Shown here one piece after another: positions 9,655 through 18,605 of a stretch of 64,000 nucleotides of DNA. The DNA comes from Micromonospora cathayae (lineage in GTDB: Bacteria > Actinomycetota > Actinomycetes > Mycobacteriales > Micromonosporaceae). The position numbers and the translations under genes were made by a program. The notes beneath the pieces were generated by a model. That model saw only the letters and a program-made list of their open reading frames with translations, did no database searches and was not told the origin of the DNA. Where the stretch lies: NCBI RefSeq assembly GCF_028993575.1, contig NZ_CP118615.1, positions 7,035,001 to 7,099,000 on the forward strand, given 5' to 3'. The first letter of the stretch is position 1; each line of letters starts with the position of its first letter.

Positions 9655-10878
9655 TCACGGCAGCAGGTCGCGGACCACGGCGTCGGCGAGCAGCCGGCCG
9701 CGCAGGGTCAGCACGGCCCGGCCCTGCGCGTACGCCGCCCCGTCGAGCAGGCCGGCGGCCCGCGCCCGGTCCGCGCCGGCCCGCCCGGCCGGGTCCAGCA
9801 CGGTCAACGGCAGCCCGCTGGCGAGCCGCAGCCGCAGCATCACGTCCTCCATGTGCGCCTCGTCGGCGGTGAGGACCTCCCGGGCCAGGCCGGGTGACTC
9901 CCCCGCGGCCAGCCTCGCCGCGTACCCGCCGGGGTGCTTGACGTTCCACCAGCGTACCCCGCCGACGTGGCTGTGCGCCCCCGGGCCGAGGCCCCACCAG
10001 TCGCCGCCGGCCCAGTAGAGCAGGTTGTGCCGGCAGCGCGCCTGCGGCGTCCGGGCCCAGTTGGAGACCTCGTACCAGGAGAAACCGGCCGCGTCGAGGG
10101 CGGCCTCGGCGGCCAGGTAGCGGTCCGCCGCCACGTCGTCCGAGGGGTACGGCAGCTCGCCCCGCCGCATCCGGGCGGCCAGCCGGGTGCCCTCCTCCAC
10201 GATCAGGGCGTACGCGCTGACGTGGTCCGCCCCGGCGGCGACCACCTGGTCGAGCGAGGCGGCGAAGTCCTCGGCCCGCTCCCCCGGCGTACCGTAGATC
10301 AGATCGAGGTTGACGTGGTCGAAACCGGCGTCGCGGGCCTCGACCGCGGCGGCGGTGGCCCGGCCGGCGGAGTGGGTGCGGTCCAGCACGGCGAGCACGC
10401 CCGGCGCGGCGGACTGCATGCCCAGCGAGATACGGGTGTAGCCGGCGGCCCGCAGCGTCTTGAGCGAGGCCGGGGTGACCGACTCCGGGTTGGCCTCGGT
10501 GGTCACCTCGGCGTCGGCGGCCAGCCCCCAGGTGCGGTCGACGGCGTCCAGGATGCGGGCCAGGTCGTCGGCGGGCAGCAGGGTGGGCGTGCCGCCGCCG
10601 ACGAAGACGGTGTCGACGCGCGGTGGCGGGGTGTCGCCGAGGACCCGGGCGGCCAGCCGCAGCTCGGCCAGCACGGTGTCCGCGTACGTCTCCCGGCTGG
10701 CCCCGCCGCCGAGTTCGCTGGCGGTGTACGTGTTGAAGTCGCAGTAGCCGCAGCGGCTGGCGCAGAAGGGCACGTGGACGTACACCCCGAACCCACGGGC
10801 GCCGACCGCGCGTCGGGCGGTCGGCGGCAGCGAGCCGTCGGTCGGGACGGGTTCGCCTTCTGGAAGGACTCCGGGCAT
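9655..10878 (-). CDS. hemW: Radical SAM heme chaperone HemW
   Basis: A 407-residue HemN-like radical SAM protein. The cluster motif [10 protein letters not shown] gives CxxxCxxC, followed by [10 protein letters not shown] and EANPESVTP, typical of the HemN/HemW family. HemW proteins bind heme and an Fe-S cluster and do not act as coproporphyrinogen dehydrogenases. The length and the absence of an extra N-terminal domain favour HemW. The start is uncertain: ATG 10878 overlaps the start of the divergent echA gene by two bases and lacks a ribosome binding site. It usually lies near hrcA/lepA in actinobacteria, as here. Confidence 0.9.
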   Translation of the reverse strand: MPGVLPEGEPVPTDGSLPPTARRAVGARGFGVYVHVPFCASRCGYCDFNTYTASELGGGASRETYADTVLAELRLAARVLGDTPPPRVDTVFVGGGTPTLLPADDLARILDAVDRTWGLAADAEVTTEANPESVTPASLKTLRAAGYTRISLGMQSAAPGVLAVLDRTHSAGRATAAAVEARDAGFDHVNLDLIYGTPGERAEDFAASLDQVVAAGADHVSAYALIVEEGTRLAARMRRGELPYPSDDVAADRYLAAEAALDAAGFSWYEVSNWARTPQARCRHNLLYWAGGDWWGLGPGAHSHVGGVRWWNVKHPGGYAARLAAGESPGLAREVLTADEAHMEDVMLRLRLASGLPLTVLDPAGRAGADRARAAGLLDGAAYAQGRAVLTLRGRLLADAVVRDLLP

Positions 10879-11689
10879 GGCCACTAGTCTGCCCGGCATG
10901 ACCTCTCCCGACGCGCTGGTGCGGGTGTCGACGGACCGTGGGGTGACCACGCTCACCCTGGACAGCCCGCACAACCGCAACGCGCTCTCCACGCCCCTGA
11001 TGACCGAGCTGCTCGACGGCCTCGCGGCGGCGGTGGCCGACGACACGGTGCGGGTGGTGGTGCTCGACCACACCGGCCCGGTCTTCTGCTCCGGGGCGGA
11101 CCTGAAGGAGACCGCCGCCGCGTACGCCAGCGGGAGCGTGCCGGCCGGGAAGCTCGGCGACGTGCTGGCGGCGGTCTGGGAGTGCCCGAAGCCGGTGGTG
11201 GCGCGGGTGGCCGGGCCGGCGCGGGCCGGTGGGCTGGGCCTGATCGCGGCGGCCGACCTGGCGGTCTGCGCGCAGGAGGCGACGTTCGCGTTCACCGAGG
11301 TGCGGATCGGGGTGATCCCGGCGGTGATCTCGGCGACCGTGCTGCCCCGGCTGGCCCCCCGCGCGGCGGCCGAGCTGTACCTGACCGGGGCGACCTTCGA
11401 CGGTCGGCGGGCCGCCGAGGTGGGCCTGGTGACGGCGGCGGTGCCCGCCGCCGAGCTGGACGACGCGGTGGCCGGCTACTGCGCGGCGCTGGTCCAGGGC
11501 GCTCCGGGTGCGCTGGCCGGGGCGAAGGAGCTGCTGCGCCGGCCGGCCGGGGCGGACCTGCGCGGGGAGGTGGCGGCGCTGGCCGACCTGTCGACCGGGT
11601 ACTTCCTCTCCGCGGAGGGACGCGAGGGCGTGCTCGCCTTCCGCGAGAAGCGGCCGGCCCGATGGGTGAGCGCGCTCGACGCGGGGTAG
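10877..11689 (+). CDS. echA: Enoyl-CoA hydratase/isomerase family protein
   Basis: A 270-residue crotonase-fold protein. The oxyanion-hole segments are VFCSGADLKE and ARAGGLGLIAAADLAV. In the place of the second catalytic acid lies EVRIGVIPAVISATVLPRL. It is therefore likely to hydrate or isomerise acyl-CoA, but the exact substrate is unknown. ATG 10877 is chosen because GGAAGGA stands 8 bases before it; ATG 10898 would avoid overlap with hemW. It may take part in fatty acid or leucine degradation. Confidence 0.85.
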   Translation: MATSLPGMTSPDALVRVSTDRGVTTLTLDSPHNRNALSTPLMTELLDGLAAAVADDTVRVVVLDHTGPVFCSGADLKETAAAYASGSVPAGKLGDVLAAVWECPKPVVARVAGPARAGGLGLIAAADLAVCAQEATFAFTEVRIGVIPAVISATVLPRLAPRAAAELYLTGATFDGRRAAEVGLVTAAVPAAELDDAVAGYCAALVQGAPGALAGAKELLRRPAGADLRGEVAALADLSTGYFLSAEGREGVLAFREKRPARWVSALDAG

Positions 11690-11818
11690 ACAGGGACCAT
11701 CCTGTCGACATTCCCGGCAAAAGCCCAGACACGGCACCTAGTTGGTGTAAGCGGTCAGCGGCCCGGAGTGCTGGCAGCGGGGACGTACGCTTGGCTGACT
11801 GCTGTTCAGGGGGTGTGG

Positions 11819-12676
11819 GTGCGAACTCGGGCAATCGTGGCAACCGGCCTCGTTCTGGCCGTCGTCGCCAGTCTCGGGATCTATCTCGTCGTCCGGAACC
11901 TCGGCGGCCAGCTCCGGCTGCCGATGGCGAGCCGGAGCTGCACCGTCCAGGCCGACGGGCAGGTACGCCTCAACGCCGAGCAGATGGCGCACGCCGCCAC
12001 CATCGCGGCCATCGGCATCCAGCGGAACATGCCCGAGCGGGCCGTGGTCGTCGCCCTCGCCACCGCGTTCCAGGAGTCCGGGCTGGAGAACCTGCCCGAC
12101 GGCGACCGGGACTCGATCGGGCTGTTCCAACAGCGCCCCAGCCAGGGCTGGGGCACCCCGGAGCAGATCAGCGACCCGCGCTACGCCGCCAACAAGTTCT
12201 ACGCCGGGCTGAAGAAGGTGCGCGGCTGGGAGAAGATGCGGGTCACCGACGCCGCCCAGGCCGTCCAGCGGTCGGCCTTCCCCGAGGCGTACCAGAAGTG
12301 GGCCGACGAGTCCGAGGTGCTCACCCGGGCGCTGCTCGGCGACGCCACCGCCGCGGTCGCCTGCTCGGTCGGGCGTACCCCGGCCATGCGCGGCGACGCC
12401 GCCGCCGCGGCGCTGACTGAGGGCCTCGCCCTCGACTGGGGCCTGCCCGCCGCCGGCGGTCTGGCCGAGCTGACCGGGCTCTCCGTCCCGGCCGCCGACC
12501 CCCGCGACGGCTGGCGGTACGCGCACTGGCTGGTGTCGCACGCCCAGGACCACGGGGTCAAGCGGGTCCGGTTCGCCGACCTGGAGTGGACCGCCGACGC
12601 GGGAACCTGGTCGAAGGTCTCCGACAAGGGACGGCACGACACGAAGGTGGTCGCCGAGGTCTTCGCCGAGGCGTGA
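11819..12676 (+). CDS. Membrane-anchored lysozyme-like (transglycosylase-type) protein
   Basis: About 285 residues with one N-terminal membrane segment (AIVATGLVLAVVASLGIYLVV) and an extracytoplasmic domain. Residues about 75-140 contain ATAFQESGLENL, then DSIGLFQQRPSQGWGT and YAANKFY, a pattern seen in lysozyme-like and transglycosylase SLT domains where the Glu of QESGL is the catalytic acid. It probably binds or cleaves peptidoglycan. The C-terminal half is not recognised. GTG 11819 is chosen because AGGGGG lies just upstream and the membrane segment follows; an ATG at 11768 in frame is less likely. Confidence 0.65.
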   Translation: MRTRAIVATGLVLAVVASLGIYLVVRNLGGQLRLPMASRSCTVQADGQVRLNAEQMAHAATIAAIGIQRNMPERAVVVALATAFQESGLENLPDGDRDSIGLFQQRPSQGWGTPEQISDPRYAANKFYAGLKKVRGWEKMRVTDAAQAVQRSAFPEAYQKWADESEVLTRALLGDATAAVACSVGRTPAMRGDAAAAALTEGLALDWGLPAAGGLAELTGLSVPAADPRDGWRYAHWLVSHAQDHGVKRVRFADLEWTADAGTWSKVSDKGRHDTKVVAEVFAEA

Positions 12677-12740
12677 GCCGGAGCTGCCGGCGCGGCGCTG
12701 GGTCGAGGCGTGAGCCGGAGCCGCCGGCGCGGCATGGGCC
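12667..12740. repeat. 37-bp tandem duplication carrying a stop codon
   Basis: Two copies of a 37-base unit (period from 12667 to 12704) begin inside the last codons of the lysozyme-like gene. The unit cgaggcgtgagccggag includes the TGA stop, so the duplication has copied the gene end downstream. Confidence 0.75.
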
Positions 12741-12935
12741 GGGGCTTCGTCCCTGGTGAATCTCCGCTGACCTGCGGTTCTTCCGTCGTGCCGGACCGCC
12801 GGCCAGCCGGGGTGCCGTCCACCGTCGGGCCAGGGTCCGGTGGGTCGGGTGTCGGACGCACCGCCTCGCGGCACCGCGTTACCATCGGCCGTCTGTGCCA
12901 GAAATGACGGGTTCCTCATGGGGAGGGTGGACGGC

Positions 12936-13838
12936 GTGTTCGACTACGGAGGCCGTACCGGCTACGAGCCGATCAGCGATGTCGATCGCAAGGAGTTCCA
13001 CGAGCAGGGCTTCCTGCTGCTGCGCAACGTACTGACCGAGGACCACCGGGCCGCGCTCGAGGAGGCGGTCGACCGGGTCTACGCCGAGGAGAAGGCCAAG
13101 GGCAACACCACCAAGGACGGAACCCTGCACCTGCTGGGCTTCCTCGAGCGGGACGAACTCTTCGGCGACCTGCTCACCCACCCGATCGCCTTCCCGTACA
13201 TGTGGGGGCTGGCCGGCTGGAACATCTACACCCACCACAACCACCTCGACGTCACCCCGCCGGCGGCGGAGCCGGAGAAGCCGTACTGGGGTTGGCACCA
13301 GGACGGGTACCGGCAGAACTCCGACCCGGAGACGATGGACCCGAACCTGCCCCGGCCGATGTTCTCGCTCAAGGTCGCCTACGTGCTCTCCGACCTGTCC
13401 GAGCACGGTCGCGGCGCGACCAAGGTCATCCCGGGCAGCCACCTGTGGAACTCACTGCCCCGCCCGGACGACCTGACCGTGCACAACCCGGACCCGGAGG
13501 GCACGGTGGAGATCACCGCCAACCCGGGTGACGCCTTCATCTTCGACCGCCGCCAGTGGCACTCCCGGTCGACGAACCTGTCGACCATCACCCGGAAGAT
13601 GCTCTTCGTCGGCTACACCTACCGGTGGATCCGTCCGCTGGACGAGCTGCACATCGACAAGGACGGCGAGTGGTGGGCCAACCGCACGCCGGTACAGCGC
13701 CAGCTCTGCGGTGAGGGCACCCACACCGCGAACTACTGGGGCATCAACTGGAACGGGTACATCGACGACGAGATCCCGCTCCGCAAGGAACTCAAGGAGC
13801 GCGGCCTGCTCAACCGCAACATCCCCTGGCTCCGCTGA
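12936..13838 (+). CDS. Phytanoyl-CoA dioxygenase (PhyH) family oxygenase
   Basis: A 300-residue Fe(II)/2-oxoglutarate-dependent oxygenase. The iron ligands are His and Asp in WGWHQDGY and the distal His in RRQWHSRS, followed by an Arg-containing segment for 2-oxoglutarate. The N-terminus DRKEFHEQGFLLLRNVL is typical of PhyH proteins. GTG 12936 is preferred because GGGGAGG lies 9 bases upstream; ATG 12918 has no ribosome binding site. The substrate is unknown: PhyH proteins hydroxylate lipids or natural products such as ectoine. No biosynthetic partners lie next to it. Confidence 0.82.
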   Translation: MFDYGGRTGYEPISDVDRKEFHEQGFLLLRNVLTEDHRAALEEAVDRVYAEEKAKGNTTKDGTLHLLGFLERDELFGDLLTHPIAFPYMWGLAGWNIYTHHNHLDVTPPAAEPEKPYWGWHQDGYRQNSDPETMDPNLPRPMFSLKVAYVLSDLSEHGRGATKVIPGSHLWNSLPRPDDLTVHNPDPEGTVEITANPGDAFIFDRRQWHSRSTNLSTITRKMLFVGYTYRWIRPLDELHIDKDGEWWANRTPVQRQLCGEGTHTANYWGINWNGYIDDEIPLRKELKERGLLNRNIPWLR

Positions 13839-13854
13839 GCCGTCCGTCGCAGGC

Positions 13855-13886
13855 CACCCTGTCGCCGCGTGCCGGGCGACAGGGTG
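13855..13886. terminator. Hairpin between the PhyH and MOSC genes
   Basis: CACCCTGTCGCC (13855-13866) pairs perfectly with GGCGACAGGGTG (13875-13886) around 8 bases, between convergent genes. It is a good rho-independent-like hairpin without U-tract. Confidence 0.7.
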
Positions 13887-13935
13887 CCCCGGCGGACCCC
13901 GGCCCGACGCCCGCGTCGCGCGGCCGGTGCCGTGG

Positions 13936-14586
13936 TCAGGCCGGCCCGACTCCGGCGACCAGTCGGCGACGGGCCTTGTCCCGGACGGGTTCGGGCAGGT
14001 CGGGTACGTCGAGCAGGCGGGGCAGCAGCTCCGGTTCCCGGTTCAGGGCCCGGAACACCTCACCGACGGTGACCCCGTGCGCGGGCCGGCTCACCACCTC
14101 GACCGGGTCCCCCACGCCGACCTCACCCGCCCGGAGCACCCGCAGGTACGCCCCGGGCAGCGCCCGCTCGGTGAACCGCTTGATCAGGTCCGGTACGCCC
14201 CAGAAACCGGCGAACGTCCGGCAGGGCGTACGCGGCTTGGTGACCTGGAGCAGCGCGGACCCGACCGCCCACTCCTCGCCGATGACCGCGCCGGTCACGT
14301 CCACGCCGAACGTGCTGAGGTTCTCGCCGAAGCTCCCCGGCGGCACGGCCCGGCCGAGTTCGGCCGCCCACCGGTCGGCGTCCTCCCGCGCGTAGGCGTA
14401 CACCGCCTGGTCGGGGCCGCCGTGGTGGGCCCGTTCCGCGATGAAGTCACCGGTCACCCCGGTCGCCCGGACCGGCACCCGGCCGGCCACCGGCCGCTTG
14501 TCGATCCCGCTGCGTCCACTCGCGTCGCCGGCCCACTCCGCCTCGGTCACCACACCGACGTTCACCGACACCAACCTGCCCGTCAT
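13936..14586 (-). CDS. MOSC domain-containing protein
   Basis: A 216-residue stand-alone MOSC protein of the YiiM type. Visible are ERAHHGGPDQAVYAYAREDADRW, FGENLSTFGVDV and QVTKPRTPCRTFAGFWG, whose Cys is the conserved MOSC cysteine. MOSC domains bind molybdenum cofactor or carry sulfur for it; YiiM-like proteins reduce N-hydroxylated compounds. ATG 14586 fits the family start TGRLVSVNVG. It has no molybdenum genes nearby. Confidence 0.87.
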   Translation of the reverse strand: MTGRLVSVNVGVVTEAEWAGDASGRSGIDKRPVAGRVPVRATGVTGDFIAERAHHGGPDQAVYAYAREDADRWAAELGRAVPPGSFGENLSTFGVDVTGAVIGEEWAVGSALLQVTKPRTPCRTFAGFWGVPDLIKRFTERALPGAYLRVLRAGEVGVGDPVEVVSRPAHGVTVGEVFRALNREPELLPRLLDVPDLPEPVRDKARRRLVAGVGPA

Positions 14587-14665
14587 GCGCGCCAGCCTAC
14601 GGGCGGGCGTCCGCCGGTCGGCGAGTCGTCCCCGAGGTCCACTCCGGGGAGTCGACAATGCCGGG

Positions 14666-15451
14666 GTGACCACCTCCCGTACCGGTCCCGGGCCGGTGCC
14701 CGTCCGACGGCCCCGGCCGACGCCACGGCCCGCCGCCGGGCCGGTGCCAGAGCTGGACTACTACCTGGTGTGTCCCCGGCAGCCGGACGCCGGGTGGAAC
14801 GGGTACGGCGGTCCGGTCGAGGGGATCGTGGTCGAGGAGTTCCGGTTCGACGCGGACCACACGGTCCGCCGGATCGACAGCGCCGCCTGGACGCCGGGTG
14901 AGGTGGGCTGGTGGACGGCACCGGACCTGAGCCGCCGGCTACGGACCGACCCGGCGCTACGCGGCCGGGTGGTCGGCGCGGCCCGCCCCGACGTCGCGGC
15001 CGTCTACCACCGGCTCGGCGGGGGCACGTTGCCGGACGAGGACACCCTGCGCGGCCGGCTGGCCGAGGGCGAGCCCCGGAGGGTGGCCCCGCCGCTGGTG
15101 CTGAACCCGACCCCGGTCGCCCCCGGCGGTCAGGCCACCCGGACGTACCGGGTGCTGTTCGCCCACGAGTTGACCCCGGACGGCCTGGCCCGGCTGGCGG
15201 ACGAGTGGCGGATGGTCCGGCCGGCCGCCACCCGGTCGACGGGGGTGCTCGGCACCGCCCACCGGCGGGTCGGGGCCGACACGTTCCGGTGGGAGCTGCG
15301 CCGGATCGGCTCGGTCGGGGCGTACTGCCTGGACGTGACCGTGGACCTGGCGACCGGCCGGGACGGGACGGTACGACCGGTGCTGCGTGAGCTGACCACG
15401 TCGTTGCGCCGGCAGGGCCTGGTCCCGGTCACGGTCGAGCGGTTCTGCTGA
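14666..15451 (+). CDS. Hypothetical protein, orphan at the island edge
   Basis: About 261 residues that I do not recognise. The N-terminus (1-30) is Pro/Arg-rich. A core from ELDYYLVCPRQPDAGWNGYGG onward looks globular and soluble, without signal peptide or membrane segment. GTG 14666 is the only good start before the core and has a weak ribosome binding site. Its end overlaps the convergent MFS gene by 23 bases. It is transcribed towards the phosphoramidate operon and marks the boundary between core genes and the island. Confidence 0.6.
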   Translation: MTTSRTGPGPVPVRRPRPTPRPAAGPVPELDYYLVCPRQPDAGWNGYGGPVEGIVVEEFRFDADHTVRRIDSAAWTPGEVGWWTAPDLSRRLRTDPALRGRVVGAARPDVAAVYHRLGGGTLPDEDTLRGRLAEGEPRRVAPPLVLNPTPVAPGGQATRTYRVLFAHELTPDGLARLADEWRMVRPAATRSTGVLGTAHRRVGADTFRWELRRIGSVGAYCLDVTVDLATGRDGTVRPVLRELTTSLRRQGLVPVTVERFC

Positions 15452-16907
15452 CCCTCGTCGGCCCGCCCGGCCCACCCGGCCTGACCGGATCGCCCGACCC
15501 GCCCGGGTCGACGGCCGCCGACCGCTCCGGCTCGGTGTCCCGGCGTGGGACCAGGAGGAAGGTGAGGAGGCCACCGAGCGCCACCACCGCCGCGCCGACC
15601 AGTTCGGTGGCGCGGAAGCCGACACCCGCGCCGAGCATCGTCAGGTAGCCGGCGATCGCCACCGCCCCGCCGAGGTGGCTCATCGACTCGAACAGCGCCG
15701 AGGCGGTGCCCCGGTCGTCCGCCGGGGCCTCGCTGATGCACTCCCGGGTGAGCCCGACGTAGACCGGCCCGGAGCACAGACCCCACAGCACCAGCCACGG
15801 GAGGAACCCGGCGACGCTGTCCCGGGTGGCGATCATCGCCAGCGACAGGGCGCACAGCGCCATCGCGGTGACCACCAGGGTCCGCGAGCTGAACCGGCGC
15901 AGCAACGCCGGCCCCAGCAGGGAGCTGACCACGCCGCCGACGAGGACCGGCGACAGGGTCAGCCCGGCCGCCTCGGCGGACAGGCCGTGCCGCTGTTGCA
16001 GGGCCAGGCTGCCGATCACGATCACCGCGTTGTAACCGGCGCAGTAGGTGGCGAAGGCGAGGTAGCTGCCGGCCCGGCGCCGGGACCGGAGCAGACGGGG
16101 CTTCACCAGCGGGTCCGCCGACCGGCGTTCGACCAGCACCAGCACGGCCAGCAGGACCAGGCCGGTCCCGCCGAACAGCACGGGACGGAGCAGCCCGGCC
16201 CGCTCGCCGGTCTCCTGGAGGCCCAGCAGCAGCAGGACGAGTCCGGCGCTGACCAGCAGGGCGCCGGCCACGTCGAGCCGTTCGCCCCGCGCGGCGCGCG
16301 GCCGGTCGTCGGGCAGCAGGACCAGTGTCGCGGCGACCGCCGCCACCCCGACCGGCACGGCGCCCAGGAACACCCACCGCCAGCCGAACTGGGTGGTGAC
16401 GAAACCACCGAGCATCGCGCCGGTGAGGCCCGCCGACCAGGCCGCGAAGGCGATCACCGAGAAGACCCGGCTGCGCCACGGCTCCGTCTCGAACCGGCTG
16501 GCCGCGATGGACAGCGCGGCGGGAATGGCGAACGCGGCGGCGACGCCCTGCAGGGCCCGACCGGCCAGCAGCAACGGCAGGGTCGGGGCGAGTCCGGCCA
16601 GCAGGGTGGCCCCGGTGCACAGCACCAGGCTCGCCACCAGGAATCGGCGACGGCCGTACAGGTCGCAGACCCGCCCACCGAGCAGCAGGAACGCGCCGAT
16701 GGCCAGCGAGTAGAGGCTCACCACCCACTGCAGGACGCCGGGACGCAACCCGAACTCGGCACCGATCGCCGGCAGTGCCGTGGCGACGGCCAGGCTGTCG
16801 AACAGCACCAGGAACGAGGCGCTCGCCAGCAGCAGGGCCACCGCCCAGGACCGGCCGGCCGGAGGCCCGGTGGCCTCCGGCGCGACCGGCCGCAGGGTCT
16901 CGGTCAC
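15429..16907 (-). CDS. MFS exporter (DHA2-like) of the phosphoramidate operon
   Basis: A 492-residue major facilitator permease with an estimated 12-14 hydrophobic segments. The loop GGRVCDLYGRRRF after the second helix is the MFS motif A, and the motif GAMLGGFV in the fifth helix is the antiporter motif C typical of drug-H+ exporters (DHA2, EmrB/QacA type). The last 35 residues are a hydrophilic Pro/Gly/Arg tail. It is the ninth and last gene of the minus-strand operon and overlaps the sulfotransferase stop by four bases. The likely job is export of the operon product or self-protection. Substrate is inferred from context only. Confidence 0.85.
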   Translation of the reverse strand: MTETLRPVAPEATGPPAGRSWAVALLLASASFLVLFDSLAVATALPAIGAEFGLRPGVLQWVVSLYSLAIGAFLLLGGRVCDLYGRRRFLVASLVLCTGATLLAGLAPTLPLLLAGRALQGVAAAFAIPAALSIAASRFETEPWRSRVFSVIAFAAWSAGLTGAMLGGFVTTQFGWRWVFLGAVPVGVAAVAATLVLLPDDRPRAARGERLDVAGALLVSAGLVLLLLGLQETGERAGLLRPVLFGGTGLVLLAVLVLVERRSADPLVKPRLLRSRRRAGSYLAFATYCAGYNAVIVIGSLALQQRHGLSAEAAGLTLSPVLVGGVVSSLLGPALLRRFSSRTLVVTAMALCALSLAMIATRDSVAGFLPWLVLWGLCSGPVYVGLTRECISEAPADDRGTASALFESMSHLGGAVAIAGYLTMLGAGVGFRATELVGAAVVALGGLLTFLLVPRRDTEPERSAAVDPGGSGDPVRPGGPGGPTRVSRTARP

Positions 16908-17785
16908 GGCGCCCCCGGCAACTGGTAGCCGTACTCGGCGGCCACCAGCCGCAGGTCCGGGCCGGTGAACAGGGTCGCCAGCTCGGGCGTCATCCAGCGC
17001 TTCCAGCCCTGGGTACGCCCCTCCCGGACGACCCGGCGGGTGGCGGTCGCCGGGTCACCGTCGCCGGCCGCCACCCGGTCCTCGTGGGCCCGCATCCGGT
17101 CGAACGAGCTGGCCTCGACGGCGGCGGCGACGGCGTCCCGGTCGACGGCGACGCCGAGCCGGCCCAGCGCCGTGGCGACCACCTCGACCGGGCGGGTCTT
17201 CAGGTCCTCGAAGCGCAGCACGTCGACGTGTGCGCAGCTGTCCGCCCGGCGGGCCCACGCCGTGTAGAAGGCGGGCCAGTCGTCGACCGGGCTCGGGCTG
17301 AAGTCCCCCGGACCCCGCAGCCAGTCGGGGAAGCTGGCCGGCACCCGGTCCCACTCCTCCTCGGCGAACCCGACCCGCCACTGGTGGCTGGCGTAGATGG
17401 CGTCCCGGGGGTCGCGCACCAGGATCCAGACGCCACCGACGGGTGCGTCGCCGAAGACCGCCGGCGGGTGGTGGGTCTTGACGAACCGCGGCCAGCGCCG
17501 GACCGGTTCGGCCCCGCCGACGTCCTTGTCGTGCTGGGAGGCGAGATGCCGGCGGTACGGGGTGTGCGCCGCCGCGACGACCGCCCGTCCGTCGCGGTGC
17601 AGTTCCTCGGTGTACGCGTCGACGTAGTTCAGGCGCAGTTCGGCCAGGATGTTGCCGATCAACGACTGGCCCGAGCCGCCGTGGCTGGCGACGACGATGT
17701 CGTCGGGGCCGAGTCGGCTCACGTTCCGGCGGTACAGGTCACTGACCCGGGCGTCGGCGCGCCGGCTGTCCGGCAGCGTGGTCAC
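16904..17785 (-). CDS. Sulfotransferase-fold protein, proposed phosphoramidyl transferase
   Basis: A 293-residue protein with all main sulfotransferase motifs: the 5'-phosphosulfate-binding loop SHGGSGQSLIGN (34-45), the catalytic-base segment FVKTHHP (101-107), the 3'-phosphate-binding segment VRDPRDAIYASH (123-134) and the REGRTQGWK region (about 258-266). Sulfotransferases normally use PAPS. Here the operon lacks ATP sulfurylase and instead seems to make 3'-phospho-CDP-phosphoramidate, which shares the 3'-phosphonucleotide shape of PAPS. I infer that it moves phosphoramidate to an acceptor hydroxyl or amine. Ordinary sulfation with PAPS from elsewhere in the cell remains the alternative. 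Starts and stops overlap both neighbours by four bases. Confidence 0.8.
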   Translation of the reverse strand: MTTLPDSRRADARVSDLYRRNVSRLGPDDIVVASHGGSGQSLIGNILAELRLNYVDAYTEELHRDGRAVVAAAHTPYRRHLASQHDKDVGGAEPVRRWPRFVKTHHPPAVFGDAPVGGVWILVRDPRDAIYASHQWRVGFAEEEWDRVPASFPDWLRGPGDFSPSPVDDWPAFYTAWARRADSCAHVDVLRFEDLKTRPVEVVATALGRLGVAVDRDAVAAAVEASSFDRMRAHEDRVAAGDGDPATATRRVVREGRTQGWKRWMTPELATLFTGPDLRLVAAEYGYQLPGAP

Positions 17786-18564
17786 GGGCGGTCCACCGCT
17801 GCCCGGGACCGGGCCCGCGCCAGCCAGCCGACCGTCTCGTACGGGATGTCCAGCTCGTCCACCCGCAGCGACCGGACGTAGTCGTCGATGTCGGCGAGGA
17901 TCGCCTCGAACTGGTCGCCGGCCTGGCTCTCCAGGATCCCGTGGGACCGCCAGGCGGCCAACCAGTCCGGCACCGACACCCGGTGCCGCACCGGCTCCCG
18001 CAGCACCTCGGGCTCCTCGAACAGGCCGCTGGCCCGGATCACCGGGGCCTGGTCCTCGCGGCGGACCCCGTACCCGTAGCCGGGGATGCGCCGGCGGATG
18101 ATGTCCTCGACGGCGGCCTGGGTCGGGTCGGTCAGGTCACGGTGGTTCCAGATGCAGGCGAACCAGCCCCCCTCGCGCAGGATCCGGACGGTCTCCCGCA
18201 GCGCCAACGGCCGGTCCGTGGTGGCGAACGACGACCCGAACGTCACCAGGTCGTACGTGTCGGAGGGCAGGCCGGTCTCCTCACCGACGGCGACGTGCCA
18301 GGTGACCGTGCCGCCGCTGGTGCGTTCGATGCCGATGGCGCGCATGGCGTCGTTGGGTTCGACGGCGTCCACCAGGCAGCCGCGGGCCAGCAGGTCGACC
18401 GTCAGGTGGGCGTTGCCCGCCCCGACGTCGGCGACCCGGGGGGTGGGGCGGCCGGTGGTGGCGACGATCCGGTCGATCGCCCTGGGCGCGTAGGCGGGCC
18501 GCTGGGTGTAGGTGGCGGCGAGGTGGGTGTAGTCCCACTTGACGTACTGCTGGGTCGAGGTCAT
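17782..18564 (-). CDS. Class I SAM-dependent methyltransferase
   Basis: A 260-residue methyltransferase of the type-11 group. The SAM-binding motif I is VADVGAGNAHLT (44-55), the acidic residue ending strand 2 is in VDAVEPN (66-71), and LALRETVRILREGGWFACIWN forms the typical later motif. ATG 18564 is chosen because AAAGGA lies upstream and the preceding residues are low-complexity. It overlaps the sulfotransferase start by four bases. C. jejuni methylates its capsule phosphoramidate, so O-methylation of the phosphoramidate or of the acceptor is plausible here. The target cannot be read from sequence. Confidence 0.85.
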   Translation of the reverse strand: MTSTQQYVKWDYTHLAATYTQRPAYAPRAIDRIVATTGRPTPRVADVGAGNAHLTVDLLARGCLVDAVEPNDAMRAIGIERTSGGTVTWHVAVGEETGLPSDTYDLVTFGSSFATTDRPLALRETVRILREGGWFACIWNHRDLTDPTQAAVEDIIRRRIPGYGYGVRREDQAPVIRASGLFEEPEVLREPVRHRVSVPDWLAAWRSHGILESQAGDQFEAILADIDDYVRSLRVDELDIPYETVGWLARARSRAAVDRP

Positions 18565-18605
18565 CTCAGGGGTGTCCTTTCGGGGTGTCGGGTGGGCTGG
18601 GCGGT

